In this document: piece by piece, positions 22,110-32,533 of the stretch
How positions within the stretch are numbered: the stretch's first letter is position 1
Layout of the letters: each line of letters begins with the position of its first letter
Source: Diatrype stigma
Taxonomy: Eukaryota; Ascomycota; Sordariomycetes; Xylariales; Diatrypaceae
DNA length: 37,110 bases
Direction: 5' to 3'
Assembly (NCBI GenBank): GCA_022225965.2
Contig: JAKJXP020000189.1
Location: forward strand, 1-37,110
Program-made: the position numbers and the translations under genes
The notes under the pieces: model-generated
What the model saw: only the letters and a program-made list of their open reading frames with translations
What the model was told of the DNA's origin: nothing
Database searches by the model: none

Positions 22110-22900
22110 TTCCGGAACCTTATAATAAAAAGAATACCTAGCATATATACGTTCGATATATATCGATATAAATTACGATATAACAATTTTCGAAAACGCA
22201 TATATAAAACGTTTAATATCAAAAACGAAATATTTGTTTTTATACGAACCGGTACGAACCGAAAAAAAGAATTTTTTCTTTTAAAGCTACGTCTTAGCGG
22301 CTTATTAATTCCGAAATAACGGCGGCCGAAAATTCCGGAAATATATTCGCAATTAATGCCGTTTTTATAACGGCATAAGCGGGTTTTTTCCGTTTAAGCG
22401 AAATTATATATATCGAAGCCGACGCTAACGATTCGGTTCGATATAAATACGAAAAGCTTTTTTTATTTTGCGTTATTTTCTTCGAACGGAAAAATCATTT
22501 TCGGTTATTTTTCCCGTTTAATAAAACGAATTGAAATAAAAACGGAATAATTTTAATAATAAAAGCTATAAATAACGTTATATGCCTTTATTTTTATATA
22601 GCTAAATAATTACGATAAAATTCGAATTCCAAATATAATTTAAGCCGATAATTTTTATTTCGCTTACGGAACGGCGTTTTTATTCGTAAATGCGTTTTTG
22701 CCGTATTCCGGGCCCGCTTAATGCGGATCGGAATTCCTTTCAATACGTATTCGGACTATAGCTTTTGTTAAAAAGCCGTATAATATGTTTCCGATTTCGG
22801 CATAAACGAAAAAAATATTAAGCTATTAAATAGGTAATTTTTTAATGCCGTATGCCGGTATTATAAAACGTTTTTAATAAGCCTTTTATATTTATAACGT
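22110..22900 (+). pseudogene. tyrosine recombinase (YR) of the DIRS-like element
   Basis: The N-terminal core-binding part (LAYIRSIYIDINYDITIFEN, from 22138) is in a frame one base off from the catalytic part, so at least one frameshift has occurred. The catalytic domain has FFRLSEIIYIEAD with the first Arg intact (22391-22393), then RIGIPFNTYSDYSFC at about 22724-22768, where the HxxR motif (GHSFR in relatives) has become DYSFC: His to Tyr and Arg to Cys, both C to T changes. It ends with LLNR-stop-FFNAVCRYYKT, with the candidate nucleophilic Tyr still present (22859-22864). In active elements this enzyme inserts the circular DNA intermediate. This one is dead. Confidence 0.82.
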
Positions 22901-22978
22901 TATTTTATATGTACATAATTAAAAACGAATTAATAATTCTTTTTATATTTAAAAAACTAATAATAAATAAATTAAATT

Positions 22979-23264
22979 AAATTGCTTTAAATCGGTTACG
23001 AAAATAGCTTTCGGTTATTTTTACGAATGCTATAATACTTTCACGTAAAAAATCCGTATAAGCCGTTATAAATCGTTCTTATAATACTTTTATCCGAAAG
23101 TATCGTTTAAACAGCTATAAGCGGCCTTTACGAATATAATAATAGCCTTACGAAACGTTACGTAATAGCGTTTTTCGAACGCTATAACGGCGGGTTTTTA
23201 AAGGGGCTTATATTATTAATATATTATTTTAATACCCTTTAATCGAATTTTTAAATTAATTTAC
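22979..23264 (+). repeat. DIRS-like internal repeat B1
   Basis: It is colinear, without gaps, with B2 at a constant offset of 8500 bp from 22984/31484 onward. It directly follows the recombinase gene and overlaps A2 at the AATTAATTTACG core. The two copies differ mostly by transitions. Confidence 0.82.
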
Positions 23265-23348
23265 GAATCCAAAAGGGTTTTATATTATAACTTATTATTT
23301 ATAATAATAATAATTAATAATTCGATTAATTATATAATCGCATCGCCG
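23254..23348 (+). repeat. DIRS-like internal repeat A2
   Basis: This is the second copy of A1, adjoining B1. The B1-A2 junction should reproduce the join of the element's two outer ends in its circular form. The next 120 bp (23349-23470) matched neither terminal repeat. Confidence 0.78.
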
Positions 23349-23480
23349 TTTTTTCGTTTATCGTTTTTATAAACGTTTACGGTTATAACGAACGAAAAAA
23401 AAGAATTTTAATAAAGGGAATATTAATAAAGGGATTATTTATAGGTTTTAATTTATTATTTATACGTATAAGGCTATTTT

Positions 23481-23692
23481 TATAAAGATATGGCTTTCGC
23501 TTAAAGGGCTTATTACGTAAGCGGCACGTAATCGGCAATTAAACGCCGCATTAAGGGCTAGGGCCCATAAGGAAAATTCTGCATATTTTTAAGAACTATA
23601 ATTAAAAATAATCTTATATATTTTCTTTTTAAAATAACTTTATTTATGCTTAATTATTACGTTATTAATTTTTAGTTATTTATATTCTTATA
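23481..23692 (+). repeat. Gypsy-1 5' LTR
   Basis: It is 212 bp, TATAAAGATATGGCTTTCGC to ..TATATTCTTATA, and matches 31272-31483. It includes the well-conserved block ACGTAAGCGGCACGTAATCG. Terminal TG and CA have probably become TA. Confidence 0.92.
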
Positions 23693-23759
23693 ATTTTTTA
23701 ATTTTTTATTTAATATTTAACGTAATAATTAATACGAATAAAGCTAGCCGTAACTTTCG

Positions 23760-25550
23760 AAACAAAACGGTTATAACGGACGATATAAAAAAACATCCTT
23801 AATATTAAATCGCCGCCGAATCGGGCAAAAAGCGACATACGAGCGACGAAAACGAAAAAGCGATATTCGTTACTTTGTAAAACAAAGAAAAACCGCTAGC
23901 AACCGCTTAACGTTAAGACGACGAAAAAAGCCCGATACGCGAAAACTTTCCAAACTACGGAAACTTCGAAAGCATTTCCGTATGCGTAATCGGCAATTAA
24001 TCGTCGCTTAGTCGCATTATAAACGATTCTATTTCCGTTACGAGCCAAAAAATTGTCCGATTATTAATCGAATTAAAGGCGGAACGTACTTAAAACGAAA
24101 AAAAACGAAACCTATGCGTCGAGTAAATCGTAAAAAACAAAATAAAGCGAAAGAAATTAATTGCTTTCGTTACCGTATAATATACGAACAAAATCCTACG
24201 AAACGACAAACCTTCGAAATATTTAGGCCGAATATTTAACGAACGATTTACGATGCAAAAAAAAAAAAAAAAAAAATTATTTCCATTATCGAAATTAATG
24301 CTATCAAAAAATTAAAATAAATTAAAGCAATATATATATATTAAGTTACGGGCCGCATAAAAAATAACCTTTAGGCTAAATAATAATTATATCGCGATAA
24401 TATAAAAAAAAACGTCGCTAAAACGATATTCGAAAACCTATGGTTTTTCGTTAAAAGGGAACATATAAATTCCGAATACGCAATGCGTACGTTTCGAAAT
24501 GCGCTCGAAAACCTACATTAAAGCGACAAATCGCCGATAAAATTCTTTATTACGTAACGAACCTATTAAGCCAACGTAAAAAGGCCGGAATTAAATTTTT
24601 AATAAGAAAACCCGCATTTAATGCATTATTTTTATTACCGTTTATAACCTGCATTAAAAACGAAAATGCTAAAGCAAAAAATTGCATTAAAGTAACTTTT
24701 TATCGTAATAACGAATATTAATTGGATTTAATAAGCTTAACGCAAAAATTAAGTTTTAAAAATAAAACAATACAAAAATAAACGGCCGTATAATAGCGCT
24801 TTTTTAAAATTCGAAACAAATAAAATGCTTAATATTAAAACGTTTAACGTTTAAAAAAAGCGAAACAAAAGCGATTAATAAAGGAATTCCGAATGCTAAA
24901 TAAATTCCGACCGTAATAAATCGATTCGGTAACAAAAACGAAAAGAGCTATTAATAACGTATTAAAACTACGGAAAAAAAAAGTACCGAATTATCGCTTA
25001 CAAAAAAAAAAAGCGTTCGGAGCTTTTATTTCGACCAAAGGGCGAAAAAACGCCGCCGGACGTATCCAAAGTTATTTCTTTCGTAGCCGTTTAAAATTTT
25101 ATTTAATATAACGATTCCAGTATTAATTCGAAATCGGAAAATGACTTGCCGAAATAAGCGCTTACGTATAGCTTATTTCGGCGGAACTTTTACGTACGGT
25201 CGATATAAATCTGCCGTTTCGAAAGGCCGTAATCGTATTTCCGAAAAAAAGCGCAACGCTTATTACGGTAAGAATTAATCTAAATACGGAAATCCAGATT
25301 AATATAATAAGCCGGCATTTTATTAAAAAAAAGAAATTCCGATTAATTACCGTTACGTAACCGAAATTATTAGGAATTAATGGCGCCCTTATTAAATATT
25401 ACGGAATATATAAATTCGATATAAAAATAATAAACGCAACAAAAAAAAAAACGAAAATTTTACCAATTATTTTTTATAATCCGTCGTAACCGTAAAGCAT
25501 TTAATTTCCTTTTATTCCGTCTTAATATAAAACGATTAAAAATGATATTA
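23760..25550 (+). pseudogene. Gypsy-1 gag and protease region, decayed
   Basis: CpG-rich but heavily mutated sequence lies between the 5' LTR and RT. Its position and patches of charged residues fit Gag and protease, but no zinc knuckle or DTG motif was resolved. It contains a run of 20 A (24257-24276), which would read as a lysine tract. In the same direction, the linker to RT becomes readable from about 25590 (GEKLAEFAFVNKPAY). Confidence 0.45.
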
Positions 25551-25559
25551 AAAACGGCC

Positions 25560-28500
25560 ATTTATCGGTAAACGTTCGGCGATTTAAAGGAAATCGACGG
25601 CGAAAAATTAGCCGAATTTGCTTTCGTAAATAAACCGGCTTATTAAATAAATTTAATCGGATTCGAAAACGATCGAAACATTTTTAAATTCGGCGAAAAC
25701 AACGCCGAAAAAACGGTTGTATTATTAAATTACTTAAAGAACTTCGAGAATATATATTCCGAAAAAAAAGCGAAAGCCTATTTAATTTTGAAATAAACAA
25801 AATACGTTATTAATTTTATATTAAAATAGCTATTCCTTATTACGGACCCGATTTACTTTACGTCGAAGCCTTAACGGAAAAAGCTCGAAACGTATTTGGA
25901 AAAATACTTGGCAATAAGGCGCATTTAAAAATTTAAATCCGAAATTATAGCCCCGATGTTATTCGTTTTTAAAAAAAAAAGCGCGTTTCGTTTATATATG
26001 GATTATAAAGCGTTAAATAAAGTAACAATTAAAAACCATTATTTTTTGCCTTTAATTTCGGAAATCATAAGCCGATTAAATTCCGTTAAGGTCTTTATTA
26101 AGCTTAATTTAAAAAACGCTTATTATAAAATCCGCATTAAAAAAAGCGACGAATGGAAAATTATTTTCCGTATGCGTTACGGGTAATTTAAATATATTAT
26201 TATGCCGTTTAAATTAACGAATGCCTCGATTATTTTTTAGGCTTATATATATAAGGCCCTAGCCGGATTAATAAATAAAATTTACGTAATATATTTAAAT
26301 AATATTATTATTCTTTCGGAAAATAAAAAAAAACATACGATGCATTTTTAATTGGTTTACGAATGCTTATAAGAATATTAGTTATTCGTAAAGCTGTTCA
26401 AATGCGAGTTTTTTTAAAAGAAGATTTCGTTTTTAGAATTTATTATAAATACCGACGGAATTAAGATAAATCCGAATAAAATCGCCGTTATATAATAATG
26501 GTCGTATTTTAAATCGGTTCGAAATATTTAGGTATTTATGGGATTTATTAACTTTTATAAGAAATTTATATTTAGTTATTTCAAAATTACCGCGCCAATT
26601 ATAGCGCTTTTTAAAAAAAAAATACGGCAGCGAACCTTTTAATGGCCAAACGAAACGAAAGCGGCTTTTATAAAGCTATAAGGCGCTTTTTAATCGGCAA
26701 TTATGTTCCGATATTAAGATTATACTAAAAAAATAAAGATAAAAACGAATGCATCCTTAAAGACGATTTCCGGAATTTTGTTTTAATTACATGGCAATAA
26801 ATGAAAATCCGTTGCCTTTTAATTACGGAAGCTTATAAATATCGAAACGCAATAAAAAACGAATTAATAAAAATTCCTAGCTATAATCGAAAATTTAAAA
26901 CATTGGCGCCATTTTTTTAAAAAAACCAAACAGGAGTTTTTCGTATTTATAAATTACAAAGTTTTATAAGGAATTATTAACGTTCCGATAAGGAACTTTC
27001 GAAACAGGTTGGCCCGTTAAATATATAAGCTGTTTTAATTCGATTTTAATTTATAGCATAAACCGGAAATTACGAATCCAACTAACGGACTTAATCGGCA
27101 ACCGGATTACATATTTAAGCCGATTTATTTCGGCGACGTATTACTTATTTTAACGAAAAAGCTTTATTTTACGGAAAAGCTATTAATCGAAATAAAATAA
27201 ATATTAATAAATTGGAATTATAATTATTTCAATTATTTCAAAATTAAATGGATATTCCGAATAACATAAAATTCGTTAGCCGTAAAATTTCCGACCGAAT
27301 ACCAAATAATCGCCGCTTAAATAGCGATTATAAAAGCGAAAATCGAAAAAAACCTTTATTTAATGCTATAACAAAAATAGGCCCTAAATGGTTAGCGAAT
27401 ATCGAAAAAGTTCCATTACGTAACCGTTTTAATGCGTATCGCAAAAAGAATATAAAAAGTCGGTAAAAGCAAAACTTTTAAACGTCCGGATTCCGAAAAA
27501 TCGAAATCCGAAAATGATTACGTAAACGCCGAAATATTACCGCAAAACGTTTTTTTCCCGTTAACGAAAGCCTTAACGAAAAAAAAAAACGCTTAAATAC
27601 TAAAGGCGTTTCGACGATTTTACGAGCAAATTAAAAAGTTATAAAAAAAAGATTTAAATTTATAAACCTTAACGGAAATCGTTCGTCGACGACCTAATAC
27701 TTAAAGCGGCTATCGTATAAATAAATACGACGTTTTTTTCTTTAAGAATAAGCTAATAATTCCGGTATAATTTGCTTTATAGCAATAATTAATATATTAA
27801 TATTACGACGATTCGAAAGTAAATTATATAAAAAGCCAGCAAATTATAAAGCTTCTGGAACGAAAGTTTTATTAAAAGAATATAACGATTAATATCCGAA
27901 CGTACGTCGAATTATATTCGACGTATTAAGAAGCCATAAAGCTTAGGCATAAGCCGTATAAAACGTTATAATTTTTGCCATTACCGAACCAGCCGTTTTA
28001 AGAAATTAATATAAATTTTATTACGGATTTTTTAATAAGCCTAAGAAATAACGGAATTAGCTATAACGTTATTTTAATTATTATAAACCGATTTACGAAA
28101 ATGGTATTGTTTATATTTACGTTAAAAACGCTTACGGCCGTCGAATTAACGGAAATTTTATATCGAAAAATGGAATGCCGATTCGAATTATTCGAAAATA
28201 TCGTTAGTAATAAAAATAAATTATTAATTAGCAAGTTTTAAAAAAAGCTTTATAACGCGCGAAAAATTAAGCGCCAATTGTCGACGGCATATTACTTATA
28301 AACGAATGGCCAAATAAAGCGCATAAATTAAAGCTTAAAAAGGTATTTCCGAAAATATTACGATACAAAGCAAAATAATTGGGCCAAAATTCTTTACGAA
28401 GCCGAATTTAATTATAATAATTATTGCAATGCATTTACGAAATATTTACCGTTCGAAGTATTATATGGCTATTATTTCCGCATAATAAAATAAATGCCTA

Positions 28501-29095
28501 AACGGTTATAATTTTAAATATAAGAAATAAAGAAACGTTTAAATAAAACGGAAAAAATCCGGCAACGAATGCGCGCTTATTGGAAAAAAGCGACGGCGAC
28601 TTAAAAAAAACATTACGATAAGCGTTATATATTTATAAAATTCAAAAAGGATTAAACGGTAACGTTATTTATAAAAGACTTTAGGTTTAAAAAAAGAATA
28701 AAGCTGATATCGACGTATATTCGAATACGGGTCGCCGAACGAATGAAAATATAGGCGTACCGGATAAAGCTATTCGCAAAGTATTAGCGCATTTACAACG
28801 TATTTCCCGTATTTTCCTTAAAGCCGTGGCACGATTGCCGCGAAAATTCCAAGCAATCGGCGTTATTAAATCTTAAAAATAAATAAAAGGAATAAAAAAT
28901 AAAAAATATCGTTCGTTATTGCAATAATCGAAAGCCAAAAAAATTCCTTATTAAATAAAAAAAATGGCTTATTAAATATAATATTTGGAAATTAAAAAAA
29001 TACCTTATTAATATTTAATAAGTACTGGCGCGTTACGAAAAAAAGGCACGTAAAGCATATAAAAAATAAAATAATAAGTAAAAACAATTAATTAA
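25560..29095 (+). pseudogene. Gypsy-1 pol: RT, RNase H, integrase, chromodomain
   Basis: RT (about 25930-26500): MLFVFKKKSAFRLYMDYKAL, NKVTIKNHYFLPLISEI, then IYLNNIIIL with YLDD changed to YLNN (26292-26303). RNase H (about 26650-27130): KTNASLKTISGIL (Asp to Asn) and the NPTNGLNRQPDY block. Integrase (about 27550-28560): the DDE triad is Asn, Asn, Lys at 28014-28016, 28209-28211 and 28317-28319, within INFITDF, VSNKNKLLISKF and TNGQIKRIN. Chromodomain (about 28910-29040): KPKKFLIK-stop-KKWLIKYNIW, with aromatic-cage Trp residues visible; in active chromoviruses it targets integration to histone-marked chromatin. Stops are TAA/TAG. The open frame 25956-26186 is the RT core. Confidence 0.93.
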
Positions 29096-29099
29096 TTCG

Positions 29100-29397
29100 G
29101 CTTTAGGCATTTTGACGGCTCCGATTCGTTACAGATCGAGCAAAGCCCGTTTGGATATTTATAAAATATAAAGCCTTAAATACTTTAACGACTTGGATTT
29201 ATTATAAATCGAACGAAATCCATTTAGATATTTATAAAACAAAAAAAGCCTTAAGCATTTTAATGGCTTAAATTTATTATAAATCGGGCAAAATCCGTTT
29301 AAATATTTATAAAATAAAAAAAGCCTTAAGCATTTTGGCGGCTTAAATTCGTTACAAATCGGTCGAAAACCGCTTAAATATTTGCAAAATAATCGCA
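29100..29397 (+). repeat. four tandem 75-bp units in the Gypsy-1 C-terminal tail
   Basis: The units lie at 29100-29172 (73 bp), 29173-29247, 29248-29322 and 29323-29397. Units 2 to 4 are exactly 75 bp, hence in frame. On the sense strand they read as 25-residue repeats of the type SLKHFNGLNLL-stop-IGQNPFKYL, with the stop a likely CAA codon. They directly follow the chromodomain. Being divisible by three, they could have been coding, either as a Pol tail or as the start of a separate protein. The minus-strand open frame 29159-29398 is the shadow of this repeat. Confidence 0.85.
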
Positions 29398-29555
29398 AAA
29401 CAAAAACCTCTTGCCTTATCGGGCCTTCCGGCGACGACGCGTAAATATAAGGGAAAAATATAAAGGAAAAAAAACGAAAACGAAAATAAAACGTTTTTTA
29501 TAAAAAAAAAGGAATTTAAACGACGTTCGAACGACGAATAAATGCCGATTAAAAA

Positions 29556-31250
29556 TTAATCGCAATAGGAATTAAACTTATTATTTCCGAATTTAAAATT
29601 CGGCGTTTTATTAATAAGCCATACGGAAAAAATAAGGTTAATATTTATTCGGAATCGACCTTTATATTTTCGATTTCCGTCGGCGCATCGTCGAAATCGA
29701 TTTATACGCTGTCGTCGTTCTGGTCGGCGGCGGACGCGGAATCGGCGGCAGGCGCGGAGTCGGCGGCAAACGGGGGATTAACGACAGGCGAAAGGCTAAC
29801 GAAAAGCGAAAAACTGGCGACCGGCGAAAAAACAACTAACGGCCGCAAAACCGGAATTAACGTAACCGAAAGGCCAAAACGAAAGCGACGAATCGAAATT
29901 AAAATACCGAATCGGCAACCGGACGTTACGGAAGCGAAATAAAAGCGATTATTCCGGATTATAAAATCGCAAAAGGCCATTTCGTTAACGATTATAATAA
30001 CGACAGCTAAATCGTTTTAAATAAAACGACGCATTACTTTATGTTTTTTCCGAATCCAAAACGCCGATTTTATATCGACCGAAAAGCGATAATGTTACGT
30101 ACGATTTTTAATTCGTTATAGCGCTATTTATAGCTTAATATAAACCATTTAACGGTAATCGTACGATAATTAAATCGTTTTTAATCGGTAACGGATAATA
30201 TCGAAATTTATAAGTATTTCCGCGTTTTAATTTAATTAATATTTAAATTATAACGCCATTAATTAACGTATAAATTAAGTTTCGATAGTAATAATTGCCG
30301 TCCGTTTTTTTTAAAAGCGCCAAAAACGACGCGTTTTTTTTTTAAATACGCAATCCGAAAAGCGAAACATATAATTTTTAATAAAACCATATAACGATTT
30401 ATTTTACGGGTTATTTTCCGGCCGACGTACGAACGAAACATAACCGTCGACGTAACTAAAAACGTTTCCGATTCGAAGTCGGTATTTTCGGTAAATTCCA
30501 AAATAATTTAAGTTATTTTTCGAAAAGCGGTCGATATTTAAGCGTTAATTAATAAGTAATCGAATAAATAAAAAATTAATATTTATCGTTAAATACTTTT
30601 TACGGTTTTGTCGGTAATAAACGTAAATTAAATCGTTATTAACGATAAACGATATTACGTAACGGATTCGGGCATTTAAATAAAAAAGCCTTATATAATA
30701 GCAATACGGCTTGCCGAATTTGCGCCGATCGAATTACGTATCGCCGTTATCGACGAACGCGTAATTGCTTTCTTAACCGGAGAAATTATCGAATAGCCAT
30801 AGGCTTAAGATTTTCTTACGAAACGACATTTCGGCGGCAAATAAAAAGCGATAAAACGGCGATTAACTAAAAATAAACGAATAATAAAAAACGAAAAAAA
30901 ACGATAATAAAAATAAAAATGCAATAATAAACGAAATAAAAAACTAAACGGCAAAAAAGCGGTAACGATGTTGCGATTATTATTATATTAAAACCTAATA
31001 AAAGAAAAAAAAAACGCGTAAATAAAAGGGAATTATAAACTTATTAAGGGTAAATTATCGAATAACCGGCGATTAAATACTTATTAAAATGCGGATATCC
31101 GATAATTTTAAAGGTAATTTATTATCGAAACGGCGTATATGCGTTATTAAAGCGGCAATTAAACGCCGTTAAATCCTAAAAATTACCGGCTTATAAGCCT
31201 AAATTAAGGGCAAGCATTTAAGACGAATAAATAGGCTGCTAAGAACTAAT
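29556..31250 (+). pseudogene. Gypsy-1 third ORF region, unrecognised
   Basis: Between the tandem repeats and the 3' LTR, a sense-strand frame runs from 29903 to about 31250 with around 20 stops, all TAA or TAG and no TGA noticed. Protein-like stretches include YGSEIKAIIPDYKIAKGHFV, HYFMFFPNPKRRFYIDRK, LAEFAPIELRIAVIDERVIA and FLTGEIIE, followed by a Lys/Arg-rich tail. Just upstream, a different sense frame is fully open from 29556 to 29942 over a GC-rich Ala/Asp/Glu-rich patch (WSAADAESAAGAESAANGG). A normal chromovirus has nothing but LTR here. I do not recognise the product; the position corresponds to that of env or accessory genes, but no signal peptide or membrane segment could be shown. 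Confidence 0.5.
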
Positions 31251-31254
31251 AGCC

Positions 31255-31268
31255 GGAAAAGGAAAAAG
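31255..31268 (+). other. Gypsy-1 polypurine tract
   Basis: GGAAAAGGAAAAAG lies three bases before the 3' LTR and is the likely primer for plus-strand DNA synthesis. It confirms the plus orientation. Confidence 0.8.
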
Positions 31269-31271
31269 CAA

Positions 31272-31483
31272 TATAAAAATATGGCTCTCGTTTAAGGGGC
31301 TTGTTACGTAAGCGGCACGTAATCGGCAACCAAGCGCCGCATTAAGGGCTAGGGCCCATAAGGAGAATTCTGTATATTTTTAAGAACTGTAATTAAAAGT
31401 AATCTTATATATTTTTTTCTTAAAATAGCTTCGCTTACGTTTAGCCATTACGTTATTAGCTTTTAGCTATTTATATTCTTATA
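31272..31483 (+). repeat. Gypsy-1 3' LTR
   Basis: It is 212 bp, TATAAAAATATGGCTCTCGT to ..TATATTCTTATA, followed by the target duplication ATTTT. Its outer end keeps C residues (AGCTTCGCTTACGTTTAGCC) that are T in the 5' LTR. Confidence 0.92.
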
Positions 31484-31488
31484 ATTTT

Positions 31489-31765
31489 AGGCCGGTTATA
31501 AAAATAGCTTTTAATTATCTTTACGAATGTTATAATATTTTTATATAAAAGATTTATATAAGCCGTTATAAGTCGCTTTTATAATACCTTTATTCGAAGG
31601 CATTATTTAAATAATTAAAAGCGGCCTTTATAAATGCAATAATAGCCTTATAAAGCGCTACATAATAGCGCTTTTTAAGCGTTATAACGGCCGGCCCCTA
31701 AGGGGGTTCATATCATTAATATATTATTCCAATATCCTTTAATCGAATTCTTGAAGTAATTTATA
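31489..31765 (+). repeat. DIRS-like right terminal repeat B2 (right part)
   Basis: This continues the 10 bp at 23471-23480 across the Gypsy-1 insertion and matches B1 with no gaps. It ends at about GTAATTTATA (31756-31765), equivalent to the B1/A2 core. Its outer end (GCCGGCCCCTAAGGGGG) is less mutated than the same part of B1. Confidence 0.82.
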
Positions 31766-32533
31766 GAAATTCTTTATATTGCGAATATTCGGGCTATAAT
31801 AATATATAAACCTAATTAAGTTATTATTACGATACCAAATATACGGCTACCGGCCCGGCTTTATATCGTTATATATAAGGAGACGTTTCGTTCCTTTTAG
31901 CTTAAACCTTTTCTTTTCTTTTTGTATAACAATAATTATATTTTTTCGACCTTATATTTGCTTATAGCCGTAATAATTTGTTATATTTACCTTTTTTATA
32001 GGTTTAATCTAGTTATAAGCCCTAAAATCCGAACGACAAGCTATAAGCGCTAAAGAATTACAATGGCTTTATATTTAAATTAATTCCTTTTTATAATTAT
32101 TGCGGCTATTCTTTAAGAATTCGAATATTTAGCCCTTATTATTTAATACTTTTAAGGAAACTTTTAATCGATTTTGGATTTAATTATTATTAATCCAGCG
32201 GTTAATTTTTTTTGGCATGTCATTTTAAACGAAATAAAATAACGCCTTAAAACGTTTATTTAGAAAAACGAAGAATTTTATCGTTAATTTGACGTAGCAA
32301 TAAAGGAAAACGATTCTGAAACGATTCCGCAAATCCAGCAGCAATAATTCCTATTTTTATATATTCCTTAATTAAATCGTCTTATTAATTAAATACCTTT
32401 TTCCATTTTGGATCCCTTTTCGAACGCCATTTAATTAGGATTTCCTTTTTATTAGTTTTATTTTTAATTTATTCCGATGGCTAATTAAATGTAAACTATT
32501 TATTATGCAAAATGCTTTAACGTTAAACCGGTA

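Larger units (their letters stand above)
23481..31483 (+). mobile_element. Gypsy-1: complete, mutated Ty3/Gypsy chromovirus
   Basis: Two LTRs of exactly 212 bp (23481-23692 and 31272-31483) are flanked by target duplication ATTTT (23476-23480 and 31484-31488). The duplication is confirmed because removing the element restores the B2 repeat in register with B1. The order is gag region, protease region, RT, RNase H, integrase, chromodomain, a tandem-repeat tail, a third ORF region and a polypurine tract. RT before integrase marks Ty3/Gypsy. No clear primer-binding site follows the 5' LTR. This is the youngest insertion in its nest, since it interrupts the DIRS-like element. Confidence 0.94.
18947..31765 (+). 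mobile_element. DIRS/Ngaro-like tyrosine-recombinase retrotransposon, split by a Gypsy insert
   Basis: The plus strand encodes a Gag with zinc knuckle, a DIRS1-type RT/RNase H, then a tyrosine recombinase instead of an integrase. The termini are split direct repeats in the order A1 - genes - B1 - A2 - B2, the layout known for PAT/Ngaro-type DIRS elements, which integrate through circular DNA. A1 (18947-19041) matches A2 (23254-23348); B1 (22979-23264) matches B2 (23471-23480 joined to 31489-31765). Without the chromovirus inserted in B2 and one copy of its duplication, the element is about 4.8 kb. As expected for this class, there is no obvious short target duplication. All genes are mutated. 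Confidence 0.82.

Noticed and set aside
29100..29397. Tandem repeats considered as a CRISPR array or minisatellite
   Set aside because: The units are contiguous without spacers, lie in a eukaryotic retrotransposon and have coding-like periodicity.
29702..29980. Minus-strand 92-aa open frame opposite the Gypsy-1 third ORF region
   Set aside because: It overlaps a GC-rich patch open in several frames. The long sense-strand frame with only TAA/TAG stops explains the region better, though the acidic C-terminal half keeps some doubt.
30259..30501. Minus-strand 80-aa open frame
   Set aside because: It lies opposite the readable sense frame of the third ORF region and shows no family features.
31484..31488. 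ATTTT considered a chance AT-rich match rather than a target duplication
   Set aside because: Removing Gypsy-1 with one ATTTT restores gap-free alignment of B2 with B1, so the duplication is real.
22979..31765. B1 and B2 considered as LTRs of one or two LTR retrotransposons
   Set aside because: After removing Gypsy-1 they are only about 0.2 kb apart and flank A2; together with the YR and DIRS-type RT this is the split-repeat layout, not an LTR pair.
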